Shown here: positions 1 through 8,606 of the stretch, in pieces
Layout: each line of letters begins with the position of its first letter
How positions within the stretch are numbered: the first letter of the stretch is position 1
Origin: JAURFX01 sp038125265
GTDB taxonomy: Bacteria > Pseudomonadota > Gammaproteobacteria > Steroidobacterales > Rariloculaceae
DNA length: 43,639 bases
Reading direction: 5' to 3'
NCBI GenBank assembly: GCA_038125265.1
Contig: JAYPDM010000009.1
Location: forward strand, 1 to 43,639
The notes under the pieces: generated by a model
What the model saw: only the letters and a program-made list of their open reading frames with translations
The model's database searches: none
Told to the model about the DNA's origin: nothing
Position numbers and translations under genes: made by a program

Positions 1-1
1 T

Positions 2-673
2 GCACACTTTGCGATGCGCGGAAGAGTTGTTGTTGAAGACCAAGAGAGCTATGAGGCCTGGCTGGCCGGTTATCCGACTTTTCAAGATATCCTTGATCGA
101 CCTGAGCCTAACCTGATAGCTGGCCAGGGCGCATACGCGGTCTGCTCAGCCTGTCATGGCGCTGATGGACAAGGCTTACAGGCACTTAACGCACCAGATA
201 TTAATGGACTTGATGCCTGGTACGTCGAAAGACAGGTGAGGTATTTTAAAGAAGGTGTGAGGGGCGCGCATGAGGATGATGTTTACGGAAGAACCATGGC
301 GCCCATGATGGCAATGCTCGCGAACGACCAGGCTGTTAGAGATGTCTCTGCATACGTAGCAAGCTTGCCAGCTGTGTATAGTGAGTCAACCGTAACAGGT
401 GATATAGCCAGGGGTGCTGAGATATATACTACGTGCTCTGCTTGTCATGGTGATGACGGTCAAGGCATTTGGTCACAAGGTGCTCCAAGTCTTGTCGATA
501 CTTCAGACTGGTACCTAGTGACTCAATTACACAATTATCAGAATAGAGTGCGTGGCTACCATGAGGCAGACATGTTTGGTGAACAAATGCAACTGATGTC
601 AGATATTCTTCGCGATGAAGAGGACTTTAATGATGTCGTTGCGTACATAAATACGTTAAAAGAAGCGAATTAG
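2..673 (+). CDS. coxB: cytochrome c oxidase subunit II, C-terminal part fused to two haem c domains (5' truncated by window edge)
   Basis: The reading frame is open to the left edge. The first visible residues, before the ATG at 14, read A-H-F-A-M-R-G, which fits the last CuA ligands of subunit II (H-x-x-M) followed by the usual end of the cupredoxin domain. I therefore treat this as the 3' end of a subunit II gene and not as a gene starting at 14. Two class I cytochrome c domains follow, with Cys-Ser-Ala-Cys-His at bases 143-157 and 434-448; Met-rich stretches after each could supply the sixth haem ligand. Electrons would pass from a periplasmic donor through the haems to CuA. The fused tail defines a caa3-like oxidase, comparable to CoxM of Bradyrhizobium coxMNOP. 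Subunit I starts 15 bases downstream, so the genes form one operon. Confidence 0.9.
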   Translation, partial: AHFAMRGRVVVEDQESYEAWLAGYPTFQDILDRPEPNLIAGQGAYAVCSACHGADGQGLQALNAPDINGLDAWYVERQVRYFKEGVRGAHEDDVYGRTMAPMMAMLANDQAVRDVSAYVASLPAVYSESTVTGDIARGAEIYTTCSACHGDDGQGIWSQGAPSLVDTSDWYLVTQLHNYQNRVRGYHEADMFGEQMQLMSDILRDEEDFNDVVAYINTLKEAN

Positions 674-688
674 AAATCGGAGTTAAAT

Positions 689-2610
689 ATGGCATACGTT
701 TCAATAGCAGATAGAGATCATGATCAAGAGCATCACGATCCTCAATCCTTTATTACTAAATATATTTGGAGTCAGGACCATAAAGTAATTGCTATCCAAT
801 ACGGAGGCACTGCAATTTTTACGGGTCTTGTCGCCATGGTGCTTTCTAGCATCTTTAGGCTTCAGCTAGGCTTCCCCGATGTTTTCCATTTTGTTGACCC
901 TACTGAGTACTATCAGCTGGTAACCATGCACGGCATGATCATGATCGTTTATATGCTAACGGCATTATTACTTGGTGGTTTTGGTAACTATCTAGTGCCC
1001 CTTCAGCTTGGTGCGAGGGACATGGTGTTTCCCTTTTTGAATATGCTGAGCTACTGGTTCTTTTTGCTTTCAGTGATTATATTGATGGCCTCATTTTTTG
1101 TTGAGGGTGGCCCTACCGGAGCCGGATGGACATTGTATCCGCCGCAATCAATCTCTGAAGGTACTCCTGGTGTTAATGGTGGTATCACGCTAATGTTGCT
1201 CTCATTGGCTGTATTTATTGTAGCCTTTACCATGGGCGGTCTGAATTACGTAACAACAATCCTACAAGCCAGATGCAAAGGCATGACCCTTATGAGAATG
1301 CCCTTATCAATTTGGGGTATTTTTGTGGCGACTATTTTAGGTCTATTAGCATTCCCAGCGTTGCTTGTGGCTGCGATCATGACGCTTCTTGATCAACTTA
1401 TTGGTACCAGCTTCTTTATGCCTGAGATGCTCTCAATGGGTGAGGCGAATGAATACAACGGCGGGAGCCCGATACTTTTCCAGCATTTATTCTGGTTCTT
1501 TGGGCACCCTGAAGTTTATATTGTGGCCTTGCCTGCCTTTGGTATTGTTTCTGATGTTTTGGCAGTGCACGCAAGAAAAAATATCTTTGGCTACCGTATG
1601 ATGGTGTGGGCGATTGTAGCAATCGGTGGCCTCTCCTTTGTTGTTTGGGCACACCACATGTACGTCAGTGGTATGAACCCTTATTTTGGATTTTTCTTTG
1701 CAACCACAACCCTGATCATTGCCGTGCCGACTGCACTCAAAGTGTATAACTGGGTATTAACCCTCTGGAAGGGTAATATTAAATTGACCGTGCCCATGCT
1801 TTTTGCCATTGGCTTTATCTTTACATTTACGCATGGCGGATTAACCGGTCTGTTCCTTGGAAATGTCACCGTTGACTTACCGCTCTCGGATACTTACTTT
1901 GTGATTGGGCACTTTCACCTTGTAATGGGCGTATCCCCAATCCTTGTTATCTTTGCAGCCCTCTACCATTGGTATCCAAAATTGACCGGCAAGATGTTTA
2001 ACGAGAGGCTAGGTCAGCTACATTTTTGGTGTACCTTAATTGGTACTTATGTGGTTTATCTTCCCATGCACTACATTGGCATCCTTGGAGTGCCGAGAAG
2101 ATATTTCGCATACGGTTCCGACTTTATTCCTGAATCAGCTTATACGCTCAATGAAATTATAACGATCGCTGCAANNNNNNNNNNNNNNNNNNNNNNNNNN
2201 NNNNNNNNNNNNNNNNNNNNNNNNNNNNNNNNNNNNNNNNNNNNNNNNNNNNNNNNNNNNNNNNNNNNNNNNNNGACTTTATTCCTGAATCAGCTTATAC
2301 GCTCAATGAAATTATAACGATCGCTGCAATTTTCACTGCGGTATCACAATTACTATTTTTTATTAACGTATTCTGGAGCATGAAGTACGGAAAGCCCTCA
2401 GGTGGGAATCCTTGGGATGCAACTTCACTTGAGTGGCAAACCCCTGATACGCCTGCAAAGCATGGTAACTGGGGTCATGATCTTCCTGTGGTCCATAGAT
2501 GGCCATACGATTACAACGTTCCTGGCGAATCAGCCGATTTTATTCCGCAGACAGTTCCTCCGCGAGACGGTGTCGTGGCAGGACGTAACCACGGAGTTTC
2601 TACAGATTGA
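689..2610 (+). CDS. coxA: cytochrome c oxidase subunit I, interrupted only by an artificial N gap
   Basis: Catalytic haem-copper subunit of the aa3-type terminal oxidase (O2 to water, proton pumping) in the inner membrane. Visible ligands: H81 (low-spin haem), H273 and Y277 in G-H-P-E-V-Y (CuB, cross-linked Tyr), H322/H323 (CuB), and H408 and H410 in H-F-H. The Glu of HPEVY indicates an A1-type enzyme. A 100-N gap (2175-2274) seems to break the frame, but the 55 bases on each side are identical. Removing the gap and one copy (155 bases) leaves one open frame of 588 codons ending at the TGA at 2608-2610, with the typical W-rich C-terminus of subunit I. The start at 689 follows a CGGAG ribosome site. 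I see no real frameshift. Confidence 0.93.
2120..2174. repeat. left copy of a 55-base direct repeat flanking the N gap (contig overlap)
   Basis: These 55 bases directly before the N run are identical to 2275-2329 directly after it. The repeat lies inside a conserved coxA segment that occurs once in subunit I proteins. It is best explained as two contig ends that share a k-mer-length overlap but were scaffolded with a default 100-N spacer. Confidence 0.95.
2175..2274. other. assembly gap of 100 N (spurious)
   Basis: Exactly 100 N, a conventional placeholder length. Because the flanks overlap by 55 identical bases, the true gap size is minus 55. Collapsing it restores the coxA frame. Confidence 0.95.
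2275..2329. repeat. right copy of the 55-base repeat flanking the N gap
   Basis: Identical to 2120-2174. See the left copy: this is an unmerged contig overlap and not a biological duplication. Confidence 0.95.
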
Positions 2611-3266
2611 ATACGACCCTGTTATTCTCCTTACTGCTAGCGGCGATTCTGTTTTGGATCTTTCTCGTCAGCAAGCTTCGTGAAAAGCCATGGCTTGATA
2701 AGAGTGTTGCTGCGCCTGATAAGTTTGTGACCTATTCATCAAAACAGCTAGGGCTTTGGGTGTTTATGGCAGTGGCTACCAGTCTGTTTTTATTGTTCAT
2801 GATTATTTATGCTGAAAGATCCACGTTCCCGGATTGGGTGAGGGTGAGTGATCCTGACATTCTATGGTTTAATACTGCCGTTCTCATATTAAGCAGTGTC
2901 GTGCTTCAAAAAGCGCATACCACTCAAGGCAATCCAGCGCTTCAAACTAAATTGTTATGGATCGGTTTTGGTCTAACAACGCTTTTCCTTGTCGGACAAT
3001 TTTATGCCTGGAGATTACTGAATGGTGCAGGGATATATTTGAGCTCTAACCCTGCCAATGCGTTTTTTTATCTCTTTACCCTTTTGCATGCGCTCCACTT
3101 AATTGGTGGAATGTTTGTTCTAGGTAAGGCTTTGGTTAAAGCAAAATCTAAAGATAAGTTAGTCCAAGATGCTGGAATGGCTCTAAGCATAAAGCTTTGT
3201 ACGACCTATTGGCACTTCCTGCTTATTTTATGGTTAGCACTATTTTATTTTTTAATTACAACTTAA
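2607..3266 (+). CDS. cytochrome c oxidase subunit III-like membrane protein (first of two)
   Basis: A 219-residue membrane protein of the haem-copper oxidase subunit III superfamily. The best evidence is the C-terminal half, where a L-L-H-A-L-H-L-I-G-G segment and a T-Y-W-H-F segment near the end match the last helices of subunit III. The N-terminal half is divergent, similar to CoxO-type subunits in coxMNOP clusters. The start is a TTG that overlaps the coxA stop (TTGA), with CGGAG about ten bases upstream. No ATG occurs until residue 54, inside a helix, so the TTG start with translational coupling is preferred. A second, more canonical subunit III gene follows after 14 bases. The two probably form separate subunits of the same oxidase. 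Confidence 0.8.
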   Translation: MNTTLLFSLLLAAILFWIFLVSKLREKPWLDKSVAAPDKFVTYSSKQLGLWVFMAVATSLFLLFMIIYAERSTFPDWVRVSDPDILWFNTAVLILSSVVLQKAHTTQGNPALQTKLLWIGFGLTTLFLVGQFYAWRLLNGAGIYLSSNPANAFFYLFTLLHALHLIGGMFVLGKALVKAKSKDKLVQDAGMALSIKLCTTYWHFLLILWLALFYFLITT

Positions 3267-3280
3267 TAGGGGTTTAAGTT

Positions 3281-3955
3281 ATGTCATCAGTGGCAACTCA
3301 ACAACTTGAAACAGGAGCCAAGGGCTTTGTAAAAGACTGGGAATCAGATAAACAAACATTCCATGTGCCATGGGGCAAAGCCATGATGTGGATTTTTTTA
3401 CTGAGCGACACATTTATATTTTCATGCTTTCTCGTTGGCTATATGAATGTGAGAATTTCGACCCGGGTCGAATGGCCACCGGTCAGTGAAATTTTCTCTT
3501 TGAGTATGGGCGGTGCGCCGATCCCACTATTATTGATCGCAATCATGACCTTTGTTTTGATTACCAGCAGTGGAACGATGGCTATGGCAGTCAACATGGG
3601 CTATCGCAGGGACCGTGCCAAAACGGCAGCCCTCATGTTTATAACAGCAGCCTTTGGGGCCATATTTGTTGGAATGCAGGCATTTGAGTGGTCGAAGCTC
3701 ATTATTGAGGAAGGCATCAGGCCATGGGGTAATGAATTTGGCGCCCCGCAATTTGGCTCATTCTTTTTTATGATCACAGGCTTTCATGGGATACACGTAA
3801 GCATCGGGGTTATCTACCTTGCAGTTGTTGCCCTCAAAGTGTTGCGTGGAGACTATGAGAAAAAAGGTTACGAAATTGTTGAGATTACAGGGCTCTACTG
3901 GCACTTTGTGGACCTTGTATGGGTATTTATATTTGCATTTTTCTATTTGTGGTAA
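3281..3955 (+). CDS. coxC: cytochrome c oxidase subunit III (second of two)
   Basis: A 224-residue haem-copper oxidase subunit III. It contains the conserved F-H-G-I-H-V segment (about residues 166-171), an acidic Glu in the middle helix (F-E-W) and the terminal Y-W-H-F-V-D-L-V-W motif. The start at 3281 has AGGGG upstream. The length fits bacterial short subunit III proteins. Together with the preceding gene it resembles the tandem CoxO/CoxP pair of alternative caa3 oxidases. Subunit III does not carry redox centres; it stabilises subunit I and maintains proton uptake. It is co-transcribed with subunits I, II and IV. Confidence 0.88.
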   Translation: MSSVATQQLETGAKGFVKDWESDKQTFHVPWGKAMMWIFLLSDTFIFSCFLVGYMNVRISTRVEWPPVSEIFSLSMGGAPIPLLLIAIMTFVLITSSGTMAMAVNMGYRRDRAKTAALMFITAAFGAIFVGMQAFEWSKLIIEEGIRPWGNEFGAPQFGSFFFMITGFHGIHVSIGVIYLAVVALKVLRGDYEKKGYEIVEITGLYWHFVDLVWVFIFAFFYLW

Positions 3956-3966
3956 GGGGTTGAATT

Positions 3967-4070
3967 ATGGCTGAAGGACAAGAACATCCACTATCAGTTT
4001 ATTTTTGGATATGGGGACTTTTATTTATCATTAGTGCATTTTCGTATGCCGTTGACTACTTTCAATTTCA
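3967..4070 (+). CDS. cytochrome c oxidase subunit IV-like small membrane protein (3' end lost in gap)
   Basis: Thirty-four residues are visible before the N gap: a short polar start, then a hydrophobic helix beginning at about residue 11. Position directly after subunit III and the AAGGGG ribosome site before the ATG indicate a real gene. The sequence and placement fit the prokaryotic subunit IV family (about 90-110 residues). The rest is missing, so the family assignment rests mostly on context. Any reading frame continued through the Ns is meaningless. Confidence 0.6.
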
Positions 4071-4170
4071 NNNNNNNNNNNNNNNNNNNNNNNNNNNNNN
4101 NNNNNNNNNNNNNNNNNNNNNNNNNNNNNNNNNNNNNNNNNNNNNNNNNNNNNNNNNNNNNNNNNNNNNN
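4071..4170. other. assembly gap of 100 N (unknown true size)
   Basis: Exactly 100 N. Unlike the first gap, the flanks share no overlap that I can see in either orientation. It truncates the C-terminus of the subunit IV-like gene (+) and the C-terminus of dctM (-). At least about 80 codons of dctM and 50 or more of the oxidase gene must be missing, so the true gap is probably several hundred bases and could hold another gene such as a TRAP binding protein. Confidence 0.9.
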
Positions 4171-5210
4171 ACACATAGCATCGCCGAGAAAGTTCCGCCA
4201 GGCAGATTCAGTAATGCCTCCCTGACTAAGTGATCACCCCCGTATCCTCTAAATACGAGTGAGAAAAATGAAGCTCCAATTAAAATTAAAAAAACCATGC
4301 TCGATACTTTGACAGTGTTCTGCATAATCTCTTGCAGCTTTTTATTTGTTAATGATCTCTTGGCTAAAGCCAGCAAGAGCGCACCACTTGCTCCAACGCC
4401 TGCGGCTTCGGTAGGGGTAGCAAAGCCACCAATTATGGATCCCAGCACTGCAAATATCAGAAGCAGCGGAGCTAAAAGGGAGCGGCAGAGCGTTAAAAAG
4501 CTTATGCCTGCCTGGTTTGAATGATCTGGAGCAGGCATGGATTGAGGCTTAACTATGGACACCCCTAAAATGTAGATGATGTACAAAAATACCAGTCCAA
4601 GACCCGGTATCAGCGACCCTACAAAAAGATCTCCGACGCTAACGGTATCAGGAGAGAAGATGCCTTGATCCAGTTGAGCTTGGGAGTACGCAGAGGAGAG
4701 CACATCCCCCAATAAGACCAAAACGATAGAGGGAGGAATGATTTGCCCCAGTGTTCCTGATGCGCAGATGGTACCGGTTGCTATTTTAGGGTCGTATCCT
4801 CTTTTAAGCATACTCGGCAGGGAGAGCAATCCCATCGTAACGACGGTAGCACCGACAATTCCTGTGCTAGCCGCCAACAACATCCCAACAACGGTGACTG
4901 AGATGCCAAGCCCTCCCCTAAATTGTCCAAACAGCTTACTAAGATCCTCTAGTAACTCTTCAGCAATTTTTGCTTTCTCAAGCGTTATTCCCATAAAAAC
5001 AAAGAGAGGAACGGCCATGAGTGTCTCATTATTCATGATCCCAAAGAGCCGATTAGGAACTGTTCCAAGAAATGCGATATCAAATACACCTAATAGTGAA
5101 CCGATAAAGGCAAAAAAAAGTGCAACCCCGCCTAAGCTAAATGCTACAGGGTAGCCAAAAAGCAGTACCGCAACTACCACCAAAAACATCAATATCGCAA
5201 TCCATTCCAT
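4171..5210 (-). CDS. dctM: TRAP transporter large permease DctM (C-terminus lost in gap)
   Basis: The first 346 residues of a TRAP transporter large membrane subunit are visible. Members are usually about 425-440 residues, so about 80-90 are lost in the gap. Evidence: the N-terminal hydrophobic pattern, the P-L-F-V-F-M-G segment near residue 90, and the G-Q-I-I-P-P-S segment typical of DctM. It forms the Na+-driven translocation channel that takes substrate from a periplasmic binding protein. The small subunit dctQ lies one base upstream. No DctP binding-protein gene is in the window; it may lie in the gap or elsewhere. The substrate cannot be deduced from the permease alone. Many TRAP systems carry organic acids. 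Confidence 0.9.
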
Positions 5211-5211
5211 C

Positions 5212-5736
5212 TTAATCGGTCTCTTTAAAATCTAAATAAGATGTGATGGCTTGTGCCACAGACTCAAGCAAGAGCAAAAACGCGGTTAAGGGAATCATTG
5301 ATTTCAATAACGGTACGAAAGGGTATGGGAGCCCACCCGCCTCCCTTGAGGCTTCTCTTATCGACCATGAGCTTGCCATATAATCCCAACAAAAATAAAT
5401 AATTGCTAATGTAAAAGGGATAAGGAAAAGAACATTCCCAAGCAGATTTACTAATGCTTGTCTTTTTTTGCTGAAACCTTGAAAAAAGATATCGACACGA
5501 ACATGTTCATTGTGATGATAAGTATAGGCTGCACCGAGCATAAATACCGCAGCATGCATCCAGACAATAATTTCTTGTATAAAAATCCACCCCATATCAA
5601 ATGCATAACGCAAAATGACTATTCCAAGGGTCCCGATAACCATCAGTATTGTTAAATAGGAGATGAGCTTCCCTGTAATCAGGCTAATTTTTGAGAGATG
5701 GATCGGTAGTTTTTCCATGTCGAATAAATATACCAT
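5212..5736 (-). CDS. dctQ: TRAP transporter small permease DctQ
   Basis: A 174-residue, four-helix membrane protein of the DctQ family, the small subunit that pairs with DctM. Family features are an early hydrophobic helix, the segment Q-E-I-I-V-W-M-H, a His-rich H-H-N-E-H-V-R-V-D turn between helices 2 and 3, and a C-terminal helix. The stop is one base before the dctM start, so translation is probably coupled. Two starts are possible (ATG at 5736 or 5718) and neither has a clear ribosome site; the first is kept. Homologues with longer cytosolic tails exist, but nothing here looks truncated. Confidence 0.87.
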   Translation of the reverse strand: MVYLFDMEKLPIHLSKISLITGKLISYLTILMVIGTLGIVILRYAFDMGWIFIQEIIVWMHAAVFMLGAAYTYHHNEHVRVDIFFQGFSKKRQALVNLLGNVLFLIPFTLAIIYFCWDYMASSWSIREASREAGGLPYPFVPLLKSMIPLTAFLLLLESVAQAITSYLDFKETD

Positions 5737-5760
5737 TCATTCAGACTGATAAGTATGTTT

Positions 5761-7212
5761 TTAGGCTTTCCAGAAAGTGGGAGAAATCAGTACTAATAGG
5801 GTGAATATTTCCAAACGGCCAAGGATCATGCTGATGACGCAAATCCATTTATTAAAGTCATTAACGCTCTCGTAATTATTTATGACATCTCCCAGTCCTG
5901 GGCCTAGATTATTCAATGTGGCAGCGATCATTGAAAAGCTGGTCGTATAATCAACACCCGATAACATAACTAGAAAAATGAGCACAAAAAAGGCTATGGA
6001 GTAAACGCTAAAGAATCCCCATACAGCCTCGATGATTTTATTGTCTATTACTTTCTTACCCAGTTTTACTGAATATTGAGCGTGCGGGTGAACAAGTCTC
6101 TTAATCTCTCTAGACCCTTGCTTCAAAACTAATAACCAGCGCACAACCTTCATGCCGCCAGCAGTCGACCCTGCACAGCCACCGATAAAGCTTAATATAA
6201 TCAGTAGCATTGGCAAAAAGTCTGGCCATGTCGCAATCTCTGTCACCGAAAAACCTGTTGTCGTTGCAAAGGAGACCGTTTGGAAGATCCCATTGATAAC
6301 ATTTTGGTGTAAATTTTCAGCGCCGAAGGTAAACCCAAGGCTTAGGCTCACAAAAAGACAAGCAAGCCCGAGAAAATATAAATATCCTTTTGCTTCGCTA
6401 TCTTCAAAATAAGATCGAAGACTTCTTCGGTTCCAAGCAAGAAAGTGCAAACTAAAGTTTATTCCAGCAATTAGCATAAACACAATGGCTATGACTTCTA
6501 TAGTCGAGCTATTAAAATAAGCAAAGCTCTCATCATAGGTCGAGAAGCCTCCAATCGAAACAGTACTAAAGGCATGACAAATAGCATCAAATAAACTCAT
6601 GCCTGCTAAAAAATAGGCAAGGGTACAGGCAATAGTAATTGTTAAGTAGATGTACCATAACGCTTTGGCGGTATGGGTTAGCCTAGGGGCTATTTTATTT
6701 TCTTTAAAGCCTCCGGGCGTCTCTGCTTTGTAAAGTTGCATGCCGCCCACACCCAGAAGTGGAAGTATCGCAACAGCTAAAACGATAATGCCTAAGCCCC
6801 CAAACCACTGTAATTGATTACGATAAAACAGGATGGATTGAGGCAGCTCATTAATTTGAGTGAGTACGGTTGCACCGGTTGTGGTAATCCCTGAAACAGA
6901 TTCAAAAACTGAGTCAGTAAAAGAGATATTTAGACTTTCAGAGAATATAAAGGGTAAGGCACCAAATAAACTAAGTGTGAACCAAAAAAGGGCAACGATA
7001 ATGAAACCATCTCTAAGCTTAAGATCATGATTATTATCTCTTTGCGGATAGTATAAAAGTGAACCCAAGATCAACGGGATGGCCAAACTCTGAATGAATA
7101 TGACCAAGTGCTGGTCTTGATAGATCATAGATACAATCATCGGTAATATCATGGTAGCGCTAAATAGTATTAGCAAAGCACCAATAATTTTTTGAATGAC
7201 TAAAATTTGCAT
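5761..7212 (-). CDS. trkH: Trk potassium uptake channel subunit TrkH
   Basis: A 483-residue inner-membrane K+ transport subunit, the usual length for TrkH. It has the four selectivity-filter loops of the Trk/Ktr superfamily: T-T-T-G-A-T (residues 110-115), S-I-G-G-F-S, T-T-T-G-F-S and N-N-L-G-P-G-L. Each contains the conserved filter glycine. TrkH forms the pore and TrkA gates it from the cytoplasm. The trkA gene ends 12 bases upstream on the same strand, so the two are co-transcribed. In enteric bacteria these genes are unlinked; the trkA-trkH pairing is common in other Gammaproteobacteria. Confidence 0.95.
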   Translation of the reverse strand: MQILVIQKIIGALLILFSATMILPMIVSMIYQDQHLVIFIQSLAIPLILGSLLYYPQRDNNHDLKLRDGFIIVALFWFTLSLFGALPFIFSESLNISFTDSVFESVSGITTTGATVLTQINELPQSILFYRNQLQWFGGLGIIVLAVAILPLLGVGGMQLYKAETPGGFKENKIAPRLTHTAKALWYIYLTITIACTLAYFLAGMSLFDAICHAFSTVSIGGFSTYDESFAYFNSSTIEVIAIVFMLIAGINFSLHFLAWNRRSLRSYFEDSEAKGYLYFLGLACLFVSLSLGFTFGAENLHQNVINGIFQTVSFATTTGFSVTEIATWPDFLPMLLIILSFIGGCAGSTAGGMKVVRWLLVLKQGSREIKRLVHPHAQYSVKLGKKVIDNKIIEAVWGFFSVYSIAFFVLIFLVMLSGVDYTTSFSMIAATLNNLGPGLGDVINNYESVNDFNKWICVISMILGRLEIFTLLVLISPTFWKA

Positions 7213-7224
7213 AAAAGAATACTA

Positions 7225-8598
7225 TTACTTAGATTCGAATAGCTTTTCAACAGCATGTATGTGTTCTTTTTTTGATATAAACAAAATGACGTGATCATTT
7301 TCTCTAATCACCGTGTCATGATGTGCCATCAAAACCTCATCATTTCTCAAAATAGCACTTATGGTTGCACCTTCTGGTAATTTAATGTCATCAATCATCC
7401 TGCCTACCACCTCAGAGGTACTACTGTTACCATGAGCAATAGCCTCGATTGCTTCGGCTGACCCCCTACGCAAGGAGTAAACCTTTACAACATCCCCTTT
7501 TCTTACTTGTTCAAGCACAACCCCTAACATGATATGTAAGGGGGAGATGGCAATATCAATGGTATCTCCGGAGAGGAGCTCTGAGTATGCGGGCTTATTA
7601 ATAAGCGCAATAACTTTTTTGGCGCCCAGCCTTTTAGCAAGCATTGACGATAATATGTTGGCTTCTTCGGCATCTGTAACGGCAACAAAAATATCAGTTT
7701 TCTCGATTTGTTCCTCAAGGAGAAGCTCTTCATTGGCTGCATCGCCATGCAGTACGATTGTTGAGTCTAGTGCTTCGGAAAGTTTTTTTGCTTGCTCAAG
7801 ATTTTTCTCAATGATTTTTACGTCATATTGATTCTCTAATTGTTTTGCAAGCCTTCTACCAATATTACCTCCCCCTGCAATGACGATCCTTTTAATGGGG
7901 TCATCTAATTTTCTTACCTCGCTCAGAACAGATTTGATATCTTTTCTAGCAGCTATAAAAAATACTTCATCACCAGGACTTACAATAGTTGAGCCATCAG
8001 GTATGATCCCTTCTCCTTGTCGATAGATGGTGACAAATCTTGAGTCTATATCGGGTATATGTTCTGAAAGTTCTTTCAATGGCTTGCCAACCAGCGCCCC
8101 CTCATGATGGGCTCTTGCACCGACCATTCTAATTTTACCTTCAGCAAACTCTAGTACCTGAAGCGCACCGGGGTACTTAATCAGTTCAGATATGTATTCA
8201 GTGATGATGGCTTCAGGATTGATGACAAGATCAACAGATAAGTAATCTTCGGAGAAAAGATTTGAGCTGTAATATTCAGTTCCTCTAATTCTTGCGATTT
8301 TTTTTGCTTTTTTCCCCGTATTATCAAAAAGTGCGTGAGCTACTTCACAAGCGACAATATTAAGTTCATCGCTATCAGTCAGCGCGATAATCATCTCCGC
8401 TTCATCAGCACCGGCTCTTTCGAGTGTCTCTGGATGCGAAGCATGACCGATGACGGTCCTAATATCTAATTTTTCGCTAAGATCAGCTAATTTTTCGGGG
8501 TTATTGTCAACCAGTGTAACGTTATTTGACTGTTCTTTGGCAAGACTCGTAGCAACCGTTCTTCCGACCTGACCGGCACCTAAAATGACTATGTTCAT
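7225..8598 (-). CDS. trkA: Trk potassium uptake regulatory subunit TrkA
   Basis: A 457-residue cytoplasmic regulator with the tandem RCK arrangement. There are two Rossmann NAD-binding domains, one starting with G-A-G-Q-V-G (about residue 7) and one with G-G-G-N-I-G (about residue 241), each followed by a TrkA-C domain. The acidic residues ending the second strand (V-D-N and I-E-K) fit adenine-nucleotide binding. The length matches E. coli TrkA (458). It gates TrkH in response to nucleotide ligands. It lies between uvrD (8 bases upstream) and trkH, so it could be expressed from the upstream cyoE-uvrD transcript. Confidence 0.95.
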   Translation of the reverse strand: MNIVILGAGQVGRTVATSLAKEQSNNVTLVDNNPEKLADLSEKLDIRTVIGHASHPETLERAGADEAEMIIALTDSDELNIVACEVAHALFDNTGKKAKKIARIRGTEYYSSNLFSEDYLSVDLVINPEAIITEYISELIKYPGALQVLEFAEGKIRMVGARAHHEGALVGKPLKELSEHIPDIDSRFVTIYRQGEGIIPDGSTIVSPGDEVFFIAARKDIKSVLSEVRKLDDPIKRIVIAGGGNIGRRLAKQLENQYDVKIIEKNLEQAKKLSEALDSTIVLHGDAANEELLLEEQIEKTDIFVAVTDAEEANILSSMLAKRLGAKKVIALINKPAYSELLSGDTIDIAISPLHIMLGVVLEQVRKGDVVKVYSLRRGSAEAIEAIAHGNSSTSEVVGRMIDDIKLPEGATISAILRNDEVLMAHHDTVIRENDHVILFISKKEHIHAVEKLFESK

Positions 8599-8606
8599 CG
8601 CTCTAC

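Noticed and set aside
2275..2317. Apparent premature end of subunit I at 2317
   Set aside because: It arises from the unmerged 55-base overlap; the true frame continues to 2610.
3205..3225. TGGCAC-containing stretch considered as another sigma-54 promoter
   Set aside because: No TTGC at the required spacing and it lies inside a conserved coding region.
4068..4233. Reading frames that run through the N gap at 4071-4170
   Set aside because: The N codons make an artificial continuous frame; the residues after the gap belong to the opposite strand of dctM.
4297..5154. Plus-strand open frames of 75 and 138 codons inside dctM
   Set aside because: They lie antisense to a well-supported membrane protein gene and have no motif or ribosome site.
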